Below the pieces are notes generated by a model. That model had not been told where the DNA came from. It was given only the letters and a program-made list of their open reading frames with translations, and made no database searches. From NCBI GenBank assembly GCA_964624765.1, contig CAZUZO010000094.1:1-13810 (forward strand): DNA of 13,810 nt, read 5' to 3'. Source of the DNA: JAGTVB01 sp964624765. Its GTDB lineage: Bacteria; Pseudomonadota; Gammaproteobacteria; HK1. The position numbers were made by a program, and so were the translations under genes. Shown here one piece after another: positions 7,546 through 13,479 of this stretch. Within the stretch, counting starts at the first letter, position 1; every line of letters starts with the position of its first letter.

Positions 7546-7866
7546 TCAACGGTTTCGGGGGTGGAAGAGAGAACGGCGGGGTTGGATGAATAGATAAACC
7601 GCCCGCTCGATGGTGAGCCAGACTAAACTGTTCCGATGACCGGCCAGTCGCCTGAGGGCGTAGCTTTTTCGCCAGGATCCGCGGTAATCGGGATGGGCGC
7701 ACAGCACCTCGATGCGCTCAGCTATGTACGGCCAGGGCAATCGAGCGTCGATGCAAATACTCGCGAATGCCTCCGTAGCAAAGTGGTTCGAGCAGGCTGG
7801 CTGCCGTCGCCCGGAGGGCTCAGGTGGCGGGCTGAACTTTCGTTTGGGGACGCGCGGCGCGGTGGG
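7546..7866 (-). other. Spacer between hemP and hmuS with an open frame of unknown meaning
   Basis: Directly after the hemP stop the same frame stays open for about 105 codons, to a TGA at 7546-7548. It contains protein-like sequence (WPYIAERIEVLCAHPDYRGS, then SYALRRLAGHRNSLVWLTIE) but no ATG or GTG start at its head and no ribosome-binding site. I recognise no family. It may be a remnant or an inserted repeat that separates hemP from hmuS. Confidence 0.3.
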
Positions 7867-8046
7867 TTATTTAGTCAGGATCAACTTGCCCTGTCGGGTG
7901 ATCCGCAGCCGGTATTCCTGCCCGGCATGGTCGATCAGGATTTCCTGGGCGTCGCCGAACAGGTCGATGCTGGCGAACCGCTTGCGGGATTCCTCAGCGC
8001 CGGGACTGGGTCGCGCCGGCCGGATTTCGCGGAGCCGCGGGTTCAT
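7867..8046 (-). CDS. hemP: Haemin uptake protein HemP
   Basis: This is a 59-aa HemP-family protein. The C-terminal core is diagnostic: SIDLFGDAQEILIDHAGQEY, then RLRITRQGKLILTK just before the stop. HemP proteins are small Fur-controlled proteins of haem-uptake loci; in some betaproteobacteria they act as activators of haem-uptake gene expression, though the mechanism is not settled. The ATG at 8046 overlaps the stop of the upstream gene as ATGA and is preceded by AAGGCGG, so translation is probably coupled. It is third in the operon behind the Fur box, and hmuS follows after about 325 bp. The gene is short and easily missed by gene callers. Confidence 0.9.
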   Translation of the reverse strand: MNPRLREIRPARPSPGAEESRKRFASIDLFGDAQEILIDHAGQEYRLRITRQGKLILTK

Positions 8047-8345
8047 GACATCCGCCTTGCGCCGTGCTGCCGCTCGGTTCCATCAGCGGTTTCACGCAGG
8101 CGCTGTACGCAGGCGTGCAGGCATAAGGTCCGAACGCGGGCTTTGGACGTATGGTCGAGGCAGCGGAAATCGGCCACGTTCACCGCTCCACACACCAGCA
8201 GCTGGTAGAGTTTGCCGGCGCTGATTTCCAGCCCGACTTGCGGTTCCTGCTCGGCGGGATCCGGGGTTCGGACCGCGTGGAGTCTGGTGTTTGGCATAAC
8301 CGTCCGCGCGCACCTGGCTTTCCTCAGCATGGTCGTGGCCCTCAT
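8043..8345 (-). CDS. Small hypothetical protein coupled to DUF2325 and hemP (100 aa)
   Basis: Function unknown. Its start overlaps the stop of the DUF2325 gene (ATGA, 8342-8345) and its stop overlaps the hemP start (ATGA, 8043-8046), which strongly supports it being real and cotranslated. The N-terminus is basic. The likely folded part is QVGLEISAGKLYQLLVCGAV followed by NVADFRCLDHTSKARVRTLC, with helical character and four to five cysteines (VCG, FRC, TLC, HAC). There is no membrane helix. Its role presumably belongs with the DUF2325 protein or HemP. Confidence 0.72.
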   Translation of the reverse strand: MRATTMLRKARCARTVMPNTRLHAVRTPDPAEQEPQVGLEISAGKLYQLLVCGAVNVADFRCLDHTSKARVRTLCLHACVQRLRETADGTERQHGARRMS

Positions 8346-9589
8346 GATGACACCGCGTTCAGGCCCCGATTGAAGGCCGCCAGGCTGGCGCGCGGCAACA
8401 ATACCAACGGTTTGGTATGGCGTTCACAGAACCGCTTGATCCGATGCACTGCGTCGTGGCTCACGCAATCGAGCGGACAGAACACGGCATCCGCCTGTCG
8501 CACCACATCCCAAAGCTGCGCGCGGGCGTCCTCCCGGCCGCCGTCGTGGTGGATGAATCGGCCGTTGCGCCGCTCCACCAGTTCCCGAAAATGCTTGCAC
8601 TGGCCGTGACGCCCCCCGACGTACAGCACGCAGCGGCCGAACAGGTCAGGATTCGCGTCGGTCGTGGCGTCCGCTTCGGTGAAATCCGCTCCCGATTGCG
8701 CGAGCAGTCGTTCCAGAGTCGATTCCAGCAGGTCCCGTTCCTGGAGCGATTCGTCCAGTTGGTGCGTGAGCCACTGATTTTGGTCGATGGAACGGTTGGC
8801 CTGTTGTTGCCAGGTCTCGGTGGCGGTCTCCGCGCGTTCGGCCCGCGCGCGTTCGGCGGCCAACCGCGCGGTCAACTCCTCGACCAAGGGCTGCCCCTCG
8901 ACCCTCGCCAGACGGGCTTCGGCGGCCTGGAGCTTGCGCTCGGTTTTCAGGGATTGAAGCAAGCGCTTGTTCAGGGCGCCGATGATGTCCTGCTGTTCGG
9001 CTAACCGGCGACGTGCTGTAGCCTTGGCGTCGGCCAACTGCATTTCCAGTTCCGGGCAACGGCGGCGCAGGCGATTCAGTTCCTGCAAGTCCACCCGGAC
9101 GGACGCGCCGGATAGGTGCGACAGCATGTGAACCTCGCCGTAGACGCGGTCGAGCACAGCGCTTGGGATGCCCGGCTGAGTGATCAAGGCCCAATAAGCG
9201 CCAGCGATGTCGCCGCTGGCCAGCGCCGCGTTCCAATAGGCGTTGAATTCTTCCTCGGTCCGTGCCTTGCAGAGTTGCTGGATGGCGGGCTTGTATTTGC
9301 GATCCAAGAACTTGTGGACCAGGCGGCTCGCGGGTACTGATTCCCGCGCTGCGCTGACGAATACCCGATGCAGGTCGTAGTCGGAGTTCAGAGCTTGCGC
9401 GACGCCGCCCAGCCGCCGCTGGATTTGCCGCAGTTCTGCCAAGGTCAGGCAGGTTCCGATGACGCTACAGTGGTAGTATCCATCCAATTCCCAAAGCTTC
9501 TTGCGCTGGCTCGCGGGCTTTGGTCGAGACGATTCCGGAGACCCCGGCAAACCGACCGCGAGATAGGGCTGTTCTGGCGCGCTGTTCAT
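8342..9589 (-). CDS. DUF2325 domain protein with central coiled coil, first gene of the haem operon
   Basis: This is a 415-aa cytoplasmic protein when started at the ATG at 9589 (MNSAPEQPYLAVGL). The frame is open to an ATG at 9706, but that codon lies only a few bases from the predicted transcription start. An N-terminal block contains LWELDGYYHCSVIGTCLTL (His and Cys), then a helical region. A coiled coil follows at about 170-300 (LAAERARAERAETATETWQQ). The C-terminal DUF2325 domain covers about 318-412: LYVGGRHGQCKHFRELVERR, FIHHDGG, AVFCPLDCVSHDAVHRI. The clustered His/Cys residues suggest metal or haem binding, which is inference. The function of the family is not established. It sits first behind a Fur box and is coupled by ATGA to the next gene, which places it in iron or haem homeostasis. 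Confidence 0.88.
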   Translation of the reverse strand: MNSAPEQPYLAVGLPGSPESSRPKPASQRKKLWELDGYYHCSVIGTCLTLAELRQIQRRLGGVAQALNSDYDLHRVFVSAARESVPASRLVHKFLDRKYKPAIQQLCKARTEEEFNAYWNAALASGDIAGAYWALITQPGIPSAVLDRVYGEVHMLSHLSGASVRVDLQELNRLRRRCPELEMQLADAKATARRRLAEQQDIIGALNKRLLQSLKTERKLQAAEARLARVEGQPLVEELTARLAAERARAERAETATETWQQQANRSIDQNQWLTHQLDESLQERDLLESTLERLLAQSGADFTEADATTDANPDLFGRCVLYVGGRHGQCKHFRELVERRNGRFIHHDGGREDARAQLWDVVRQADAVFCPLDCVSHDAVHRIKRFCERHTKPLVLLPRASLAAFNRGLNAVSS

Positions 9590-9714
9590 GACACAAAGCT
9601 TTTTACGCGATCCCACCGGTGGGTGCGGGACAGCTTCCTGCGTTTTTTGTAAGGATCTCAGAATGTTATAGTGCAATTCGCACATCAGGACATTCCAGTA
9701 AAACAAATCATGTA

Positions 9715-9733
9715 AATAATGATAATCATTCGC
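9715..9733 (-). promoter_or_regulatory. Fur box
   Basis: AATAATGATAATCATTCGC matches the 19-bp consensus GATAATGATAATCATTATC at 16 positions, including the whole palindromic core. It covers the -10 and spacer of the operon promoter, as expected for iron-dependent repression of the haem genes downstream on the minus strand. Confidence 0.88.
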
Positions 9734-9746
9734 GCATACATGTCAA
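9719..9746 (-). promoter_or_regulatory. sigma70 promoter of the haem operon
   Basis: On the minus strand a perfect -35 TTGACA (9746-9741), a 16-bp spacer and the -10 TATCAT (9724-9719) put the start of transcription near 9712. This leaves a leader of about 120 nt before the DUF2325 ATG at 9589 and overlaps the Fur box. Confidence 0.78.
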
Positions 9747-9767
9747 CCGATAGTTTGAATACAGTAG

Positions 9768-9784
9768 TGAACCCAGCGGGTTCA
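9768..9784. repeat. Perfect hairpin TGAACCC-AGC-GGGTTCA
   Basis: A 7-bp stem with a 3-nt loop immediately right of the haem operon promoter. It could insulate the promoter or be the first helix of the structured segment that follows. No T tract is present. Confidence 0.5.
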
Positions 9785-9839
9785 AGAGCCGTCCGGGTAG
9801 TGGTCGGTTCGCCTCGGTCGCATGAGGAAGCGGCGTCGC

Positions 9840-10280
9840 GATCGCGCGGGAGCGTGAGTTTCCAAACAGCAAGAGAACAGGCCGTAACGCGAATCCATGA
9901 GTCGCCTCGTCAACAAAGTCGTAGGAGCCGACCCTGTGGTCAGAAGGGGAAGGCCGCGGAAGGGCGCTGGAATAACGGAAGTGGCGCCCATCGACTCCCG
10001 GGGTAGTCGGGTGGGCCCGTTTTCGAGGATTGACGGCCCAGTGCTGGAGAGCTGTCCGGGGAAGCGGGGAGTCCGCCACCTGCTGTGTATAAGGCAACGC
10101 AATCACAGCGGCCCGGTGCGGAAGTCGCAGGGGGGCAGAGTACCGTTTGAGGCCGTGGGACAACACAATCCCGGTCGAGGGAAGGGACTCTGCTTTGTCC
10201 GTGCAACCGAAGGGCGGAGCATCAGAGGATGATGCGTTCCGTTGCCTGGGACTCCCTCCTTTCGGGCCAGCCTTCGGCTG
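9840..10280 (+). ncRNA. Candidate structured non-coding RNA (family unknown)
   Basis: No convincing gene lies here, but helices are dense when read on the plus strand: GGGCGC 9962-9967 with GCGCCC 9984-9989; CGACT 9992-9996 with AGTCG 10005-10009; GGGCC 10013-10017 with GGCCC 10035-10039; an 8-bp stem around GCTGTG 10082-10087 with CACAGC 10104-10109; and GCAGAGT 10135-10141 with ACTCTGC 10187-10193. The last encloses a nested ACCG 10142-10145 with CGGT 10172-10175. The unpaired stretches are purine-rich (GAGGGAAGGG), as in large ribonucleoprotein or intron RNAs. A stand-alone omega RNA (HEARO) or group II intron remnant are candidates, not conclusions; no IscB or reverse transcriptase ORF is next to it. 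The strand is uncertain. Confidence 0.35.
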
Positions 10281-10427
10281 TTCACTATCGCTCCCGACGG
10301 TTTTGCTTGCGTGTCTCTCGCCAGTCAACCCACGAGGCCTTCGGTGACCGGGCCCGCTCGGCAAAGATTGTTTGGGCTTTGCAGTCTCCGACCAACCGAT
10401 CTCGAACCAGTCTCGAACCAGCCTAGG
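10281..10427. other. Non-coding stretch with an 11-bp tandem repeat
   Basis: TCTCGAACCAG occurs twice in direct tandem at 10400-10410 and 10411-10421. Otherwise I see no gene here. Confidence 0.4.
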
Positions 10428-10709
10428 CTACATGGGGGATTCGAGCTTCGGGCCGTGGGCAAGTTTGCGGGTCTCGGCCAGCCGTTCGAGCGCCAGTTCG
10501 TTGTAGTGGGCATGGCTGGCCTGGCGGGAGAGGTCGGCTGTTTGCGGGGGCCACGGGTAGGGCAAGGGGGGCTTTGATCGATGTTCTGGTTGGGGCCCTC
10601 GAGCGGCCCAGACCCGAGGCCGGGCCGCGGAGAGCTCGATCGCCGATGGCCGCGCCTGGGGGTGCTTGGGGGTGCTTGGTCTGACCAGACACGTCTCGAG
10701 AGCCACCAA
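10428..10709 (-). CDS. Doubtful small ORF, in frame with the upstream gene after one stop
   Basis: The 93 codons begin at a TTG/GTG pair without a ribosome-binding site. The first half is proline/arginine-rich and could be GC-driven; the end (SRQASHAHYNELALERLAET) is helical and protein-like. The frame is the same as that of the 244-aa gene upstream and is separated from it by the single TGA at 10740-10742, with no other stop between. It may therefore be the former C-terminus of that gene, or chance. Confidence 0.25.
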   Translation of the reverse strand: MVALETCLVRPSTPKHPQARPSAIELSAARPRVWAARGPQPEHRSKPPLPYPWPPQTADLSRQASHAHYNELALERLAETRKLAHGPKLESPM

Positions 10710-10739
10710 AGTTGCTACGGGTGCAACGGACCGGCGGCT

Positions 10740-11474
10740 TCAGTTCAAGCGGTGGGCACCCTTGTGGTCAACCTGTTGGTGGCAATAGAACGTGTGATAA
10801 GCGCGCAGAATGCTGTGGCAGGCGGGTGAAAACCGACCGGCGCGTGCCCGGTTCATAGCCATATCGAGGAATGCTTCGGTCTCCTCCGGTAGGTGTTCGA
10901 TCAGCCGGTCGTAGGCGCGGCTGGCGTACTCGCCGTTCCCGCTGCGCGTCGCGATGATGCAGTGGTTCAGGCAGAGCAGGCGCCAGGGCCGGCGCCGGTC
11001 GCGTTTGTCCAGGTCGGCCTTGAGGTAGCTGTCGGTCGCTTCCATGACGCAGTGGCTGACCTCGTACAACTCGGCTAGCTCGGCCGGGTCGGTGGCTTTG
11101 TTCGCGAAGGCGGCGATGCCGCTGACGATGAGATCGAGTTCCCGGATGGCGCCCCGACGCTCAGCGATCCATATTCCGGTTGAGACGGCGAGATAAAAGA
11201 GCAGTCGCTGGTTTGCTGCTGTTTTCTGCATGATGGCGCACAGCCGGTCGAGGACCAGCAAGAGCTGTTCGCCCTCATGGTCGGCTACTTCGCGTGGACA
11301 AGGCCGGCCCTGGCTCTGCTCGGCCATCAGGGTGCGCAGAAAGTGCATGTTTCTGTTCTCGGCGTCCCGGATCAGATCCAGGTGTCTGGGGTGGCGCGGG
11401 ATAATCGTCAGCAGTTGGGTGAAGGCCATCCGGTAGATGGTCGGACGTAGGGCGAAGTGGTTGCAGCAGTTCAT
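10740..11474 (-). CDS. Helical hypothetical protein, possibly Fur-regulated (244 aa)
   Basis: Family not recognised. The ATG at 11474 (MNCCNHFALRPTIYRMAFTQ) is chosen because the promoter elements at 11521-11550 rule out the ATG further upstream at 11528, which lies beyond the -10. The product is soluble and almost entirely helical, with repeated amphipathic helices (LLFYLAVSTGIWIAERR, AELAELYEVSHCVMEATDSY, ASRAYDRLIEHLPEETEAF). This recalls TPR/HEAT-like solenoids, but no consensus repeat is clear. There is no signal peptide. It reads in the same direction as the haem operon, about 1 kb upstream of it, and has its own promoter with a Fur-like sequence, so an iron-stress role is a reasonable guess. 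Confidence 0.68.
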   Translation of the reverse strand: MNCCNHFALRPTIYRMAFTQLLTIIPRHPRHLDLIRDAENRNMHFLRTLMAEQSQGRPCPREVADHEGEQLLLVLDRLCAIMQKTAANQRLLFYLAVSTGIWIAERRGAIRELDLIVSGIAAFANKATDPAELAELYEVSHCVMEATDSYLKADLDKRDRRRPWRLLCLNHCIIATRSGNGEYASRAYDRLIEHLPEETEAFLDMAMNRARAGRFSPACHSILRAYHTFYCHQQVDHKGAHRLN

Positions 11475-11507
11475 CGTGGCAGTGCTCTCTACCGTATATA
11501 TAGAAAT

Positions 11508-11550
11508 AAGAATGGTTAGTATTATCACTACATATTTCTGGGCCTGTCAA
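11508..11550 (-). promoter_or_regulatory. sigma70 promoter with overlapping weak Fur-like site
   Basis: On the minus strand TTGACA (11550-11545), an 18-bp spacer and GATAAT (11526-11521) give a good promoter for the 244-aa gene, with a leader of about 40 nt. GATAATACTAACCATTCTT (11526-11508) matches 14 of 19 positions of the Fur consensus, in the place where a repressor would block initiation. Confidence 0.6.
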
Positions 11551-11796
11551 CGCTGCAGCCGCGGGGTGCGGTTGTTATAGGTGAAGTATGCCGGAGGGGC
11601 GTTTCCGGGAACGCCAGAATCATCCGCACAAACGACACCTGGACTCGAGAATAAGAGTACGCGCGATGTGCGTGGGGGTCGTCAAGCTGGATATCGTCAA
11701 CCGGGTCGAATGCTATCCCGCTGAGGACAACGATGTGTGCGCCTATGATCGAAAGTGCCATTGCCGGAGTCCGCGTCGAGCGTGGAGACGGTGTTG
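11551..11796. other. Intergenic region between divergent transcription units
   Basis: No gene is supported on either strand. Short open frames exist but lack starts with ribosome-binding sites and show no family signature. Confidence 0.4.
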
Positions 11797-11845
11797 TTGA
11801 CAGCCAACTGCTATAGCGGCTAGGATTCCTTACAGACGGTAAGGA
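11797..11845 (+). promoter_or_regulatory. vapBC promoter and inverted-repeat operator
   Basis: TTGACA (11797-11802), an 18-bp spacer and TAGGAT (11821-11826) form a sigma70 promoter. A 7-bp inverted repeat TCCTTAC-agacg-GTAAGGA (11827-11845) lies just downstream over the start site. VapBC complexes normally bind such repeats to repress their own operon. Its right arm also contains the AAGGAG of the vapB ribosome-binding site. Confidence 0.7.
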
Positions 11846-11853
11846 GATAAACC

Positions 11854-12102
11854 ATGCCAACATCCACCGTAACGTCGAAAGGCCAGATCACGCTGCCCCG
11901 GGATGTCCGGCAGGCGCTGGGATTGGATGTCGGCGACAAGGTCGACTTCGTAGAGGTCGAAGGAGGTTTCAAGCTCGTTCCGCTGCGTAAAGACGTGCGT
12001 GTCCTCAAGGGGCGATTCGCAGGCCGTGTCGGACGACCGGTCACGAACGACGAGATGGACGAGGCGATTGCGCAAGCAGCTGCGGAGGCCGACCGGGAAT
12101 GA
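11854..12102 (+). CDS. vapB: VapB-type antitoxin (AbrB/SpoVT family)
   Basis: This is an 82-aa antitoxin of a type II toxin-antitoxin pair. The N-terminal swapped-hairpin DNA-binding domain is clear at residues 1-45 (STVTSKGQITLPRDVRQALG, then LDVGDKVDFVE). The C-terminal acidic tail (NDEMDEAIAQAAAEADRE) is the part expected to wrap the toxin and block its active site. AAGGAG at 11841-11846 gives a strong ribosome-binding site. The stop overlaps the toxin start as ATGA (12099-12102), the usual arrangement that keeps the antitoxin in excess. The palindrome upstream is the likely site of autoregulation. Confidence 0.93.
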   Translation: MPTSTVTSKGQITLPRDVRQALGLDVGDKVDFVEVEGGFKLVPLRKDVRVLKGRFAGRVGRPVTNDEMDEAIAQAAAEADRE

Positions 12103-12494
12103 TTGGGCTGGACACGAACGTCCTAGTCCGCTACCTCACCCAGGACGATCCGGCGCAATCAGCGCTTGCGACCCGAATCATTGAGCAGGAATTGACGGAA
12201 GATGCACCGGGCTTCATTGGCCTGGTCGTGCTGGTGGAGTCTAGTTGGGTCTTGCAGCGTCTTTATCGAGCGAGTGCGGAGGAAATTCGAGAGACCGTGA
12301 ATGACCTCTTGGGCTGTCGGAGCGTCGTGGTCGAAAATCGTGACGTTGTCGCGCGTGCCCTCGCCGTCTCTGCGAAGAATTCCTGCGGCTTGGCTGACGC
12401 GATTATCGCGGCCTCGGCCTTGAGCGCTGGCTGTATCAAGATTGTAAGTTTCGACCGTAAGGCCGTGCGCGCCGGGATGACGCTGGTACAATAA
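12099..12494 (+). CDS. vapC: VapC-type toxin, PIN-domain ribonuclease
   Basis: This is a 131-aa PIN-domain endoribonuclease, full length for the family. The conserved acidic residues that bind the catalytic metal are all present: Asp5 (GLDTNVLVRYL), Glu47 (VLVESSW), Asp100 (GLADAII) and Asp119 (SFDRKA). Such toxins cleave tRNA or rRNA when their antitoxin is degraded; the target here is unknown. It overlaps the antitoxin stop by 4 bp. Nothing suggests inactivation, in contrast to the decaying genes on either side. Confidence 0.93.
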   Translation: MIGLDTNVLVRYLTQDDPAQSALATRIIEQELTEDAPGFIGLVVLVESSWVLQRLYRASAEEIRETVNDLLGCRSVVVENRDVVARALAVSAKNSCGLADAIIAASALSAGCIKIVSFDRKAVRAGMTLVQ

Positions 12495-12590
12495 CGTGTT
12501 CAATTCCCGACCGAGGAATTACACGCGGCGCAATCGTACCTGCGGTATCGTATTAAGATTCCTTGACCGCCCCCCCTCTGCACAAATGAG

Positions 12591-12708
12591 TCAAGTTTTG
12601 CAGCGAGCGAGTTTCGCTTCGTCCAAGAGGTCCTCCAGTGCTTGATCGAGCTTGGCGATCGCCGTCGCAATGGGATGGTTCGGGGCTTTCGGACAGCCGT
12701 CGAAGAGC
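12591..12708 (-). pseudogene. Displaced 3' end of the decayed hypothetical gene
   Basis: Beyond MITE copy 2 the interrupted frame resumes as LFDGCPKAPNHPIATAIAKL and ends at a TGA at 12591-12593. Removing the MITE and one target duplication joins ...RPGLSQ to LFDGCP in frame. The C-terminal helix (KLDQALEDLLDEAKL) suits the end of this family. Confidence 0.7.
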
Positions 12709-12711
12709 TGA

Positions 12712-12852
12712 GAGATTGTGAAAAAACCGTTGCGAGCGGTCCGAGAGCAAGGCGGACGGCGCGTAGCGACGAGACATATCAGATAGATAGGCGAGGAGCG
12801 AGCACCACCCAACGCCGCTATCGGGTCGTGTAGCAGGTTTTTTCACAACCTC
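12712..12852. mobile_element. MITE copy 2 (141 bp)
   Basis: Same length and orientation as the copy in hmuS, with 9 substitutions and no gaps (about 94% identity). The left terminus carries one change (GAGATTGTG for GAGGTTGTG); the right terminus is intact. TGA flanks both sides (12709-12711 and 12853-12855). No coding capacity for a transposase. Confidence 0.9.
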
Positions 12853-13412
12853 TGAGAGAGCCCCGGGCGTAGGATGCGGCGGTGGACCTTTGTGAACAGC
12901 AGCGCTACGCGTGTGCCAAAGTCGGTGACCCAATAGCGTTGCGTGCGGGGGGTGCGCTCGATGAGGCGATGCCGGCGCAGGGCGTAGGTCATGCGCCCGG
13001 CGGAGTCCTGCTCGGCAGGCAGGCCCAGTGCCTGGGCCATCCAGCCGCGCATCATCGGGTTGCGGAAGCCCTCGGGCAGCACCCGGAACAGGCAGAGCAC
13101 CTGCAGCAGGGCCATCACCTGGGACGCATCGAAGCGCAAGGCTGCGCCCCGCTGCTCGGCCACGCCCTGTGGGCGCGTGAGCTGATCGAACAGCTCCTCG
13201 GCCAGGGTGCAGTCCTGACTGAAGGTCTCGACCTCGAGCAGACGGCGATGGGCGACGAAGCCGATAGCCCGCAAGGCGGGCAGGTTGTGCAGGCGCCGTC
13301 CGACGCCGAAGTCGTGGTAATTGTGGATCGGGGTCTTGGTGCGCCGGGCCCGTTGCTCCTTGAAGTACGGCTTGATGTGGGCGGATTTATAGCTGACATG
13401 CGGCGAGGGCAT
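12843..13412 (-). pseudogene. Main body of a decayed gene of a large uncharacterised family
   Basis: The frame from 13412 to 12843 (189 codons) reads SYKSAHIKPYFKEQRARRTK, then YHDFGVGRRLHNLPALRAIG, FVAHRRLLEVETFS, and near the end RMTYALRRHRLIERTPRTQR and YWVTDFGTRVALLFT. I recall this pattern from a widespread family of proteins annotated as hypothetical, often found near mobile elements; no function is known to me. The natural start is not at 13412: coding-like sequence of the same family continues upstream in other frames. Between AEFS and RVITQK (about 13430-13437) some 50 residues of the usual family sequence seem missing. The 3' end is replaced by MITE copy 2, giving ...SQRL and a stop. 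Confidence 0.7.
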
Positions 13413-13479
13413 AACCTTTTGGGTGATGACGCGGGAAAACTCCGCCTGCAGGATGGAGGGTTGCGCCTGAAAGCCGGCG

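Noticed and set aside
7636..8208. Plus-strand open frame of 190 codons
   Set aside because: It is antisense to hemP and its upstream partner, which are supported by family motifs and ATGA overlaps.
9601..9650. AT-rich patch in the operon leader as a riboswitch
   Set aside because: No recognisable riboswitch core or terminator/antiterminator pair was found by eye.
9726..10364. Long minus-strand open frame of 212 codons
   Set aside because: Low-complexity Pro/Arg/Ser composition, covers the operon promoter and Fur box, and lies over the hairpin cluster; it looks like a GC-driven open frame.
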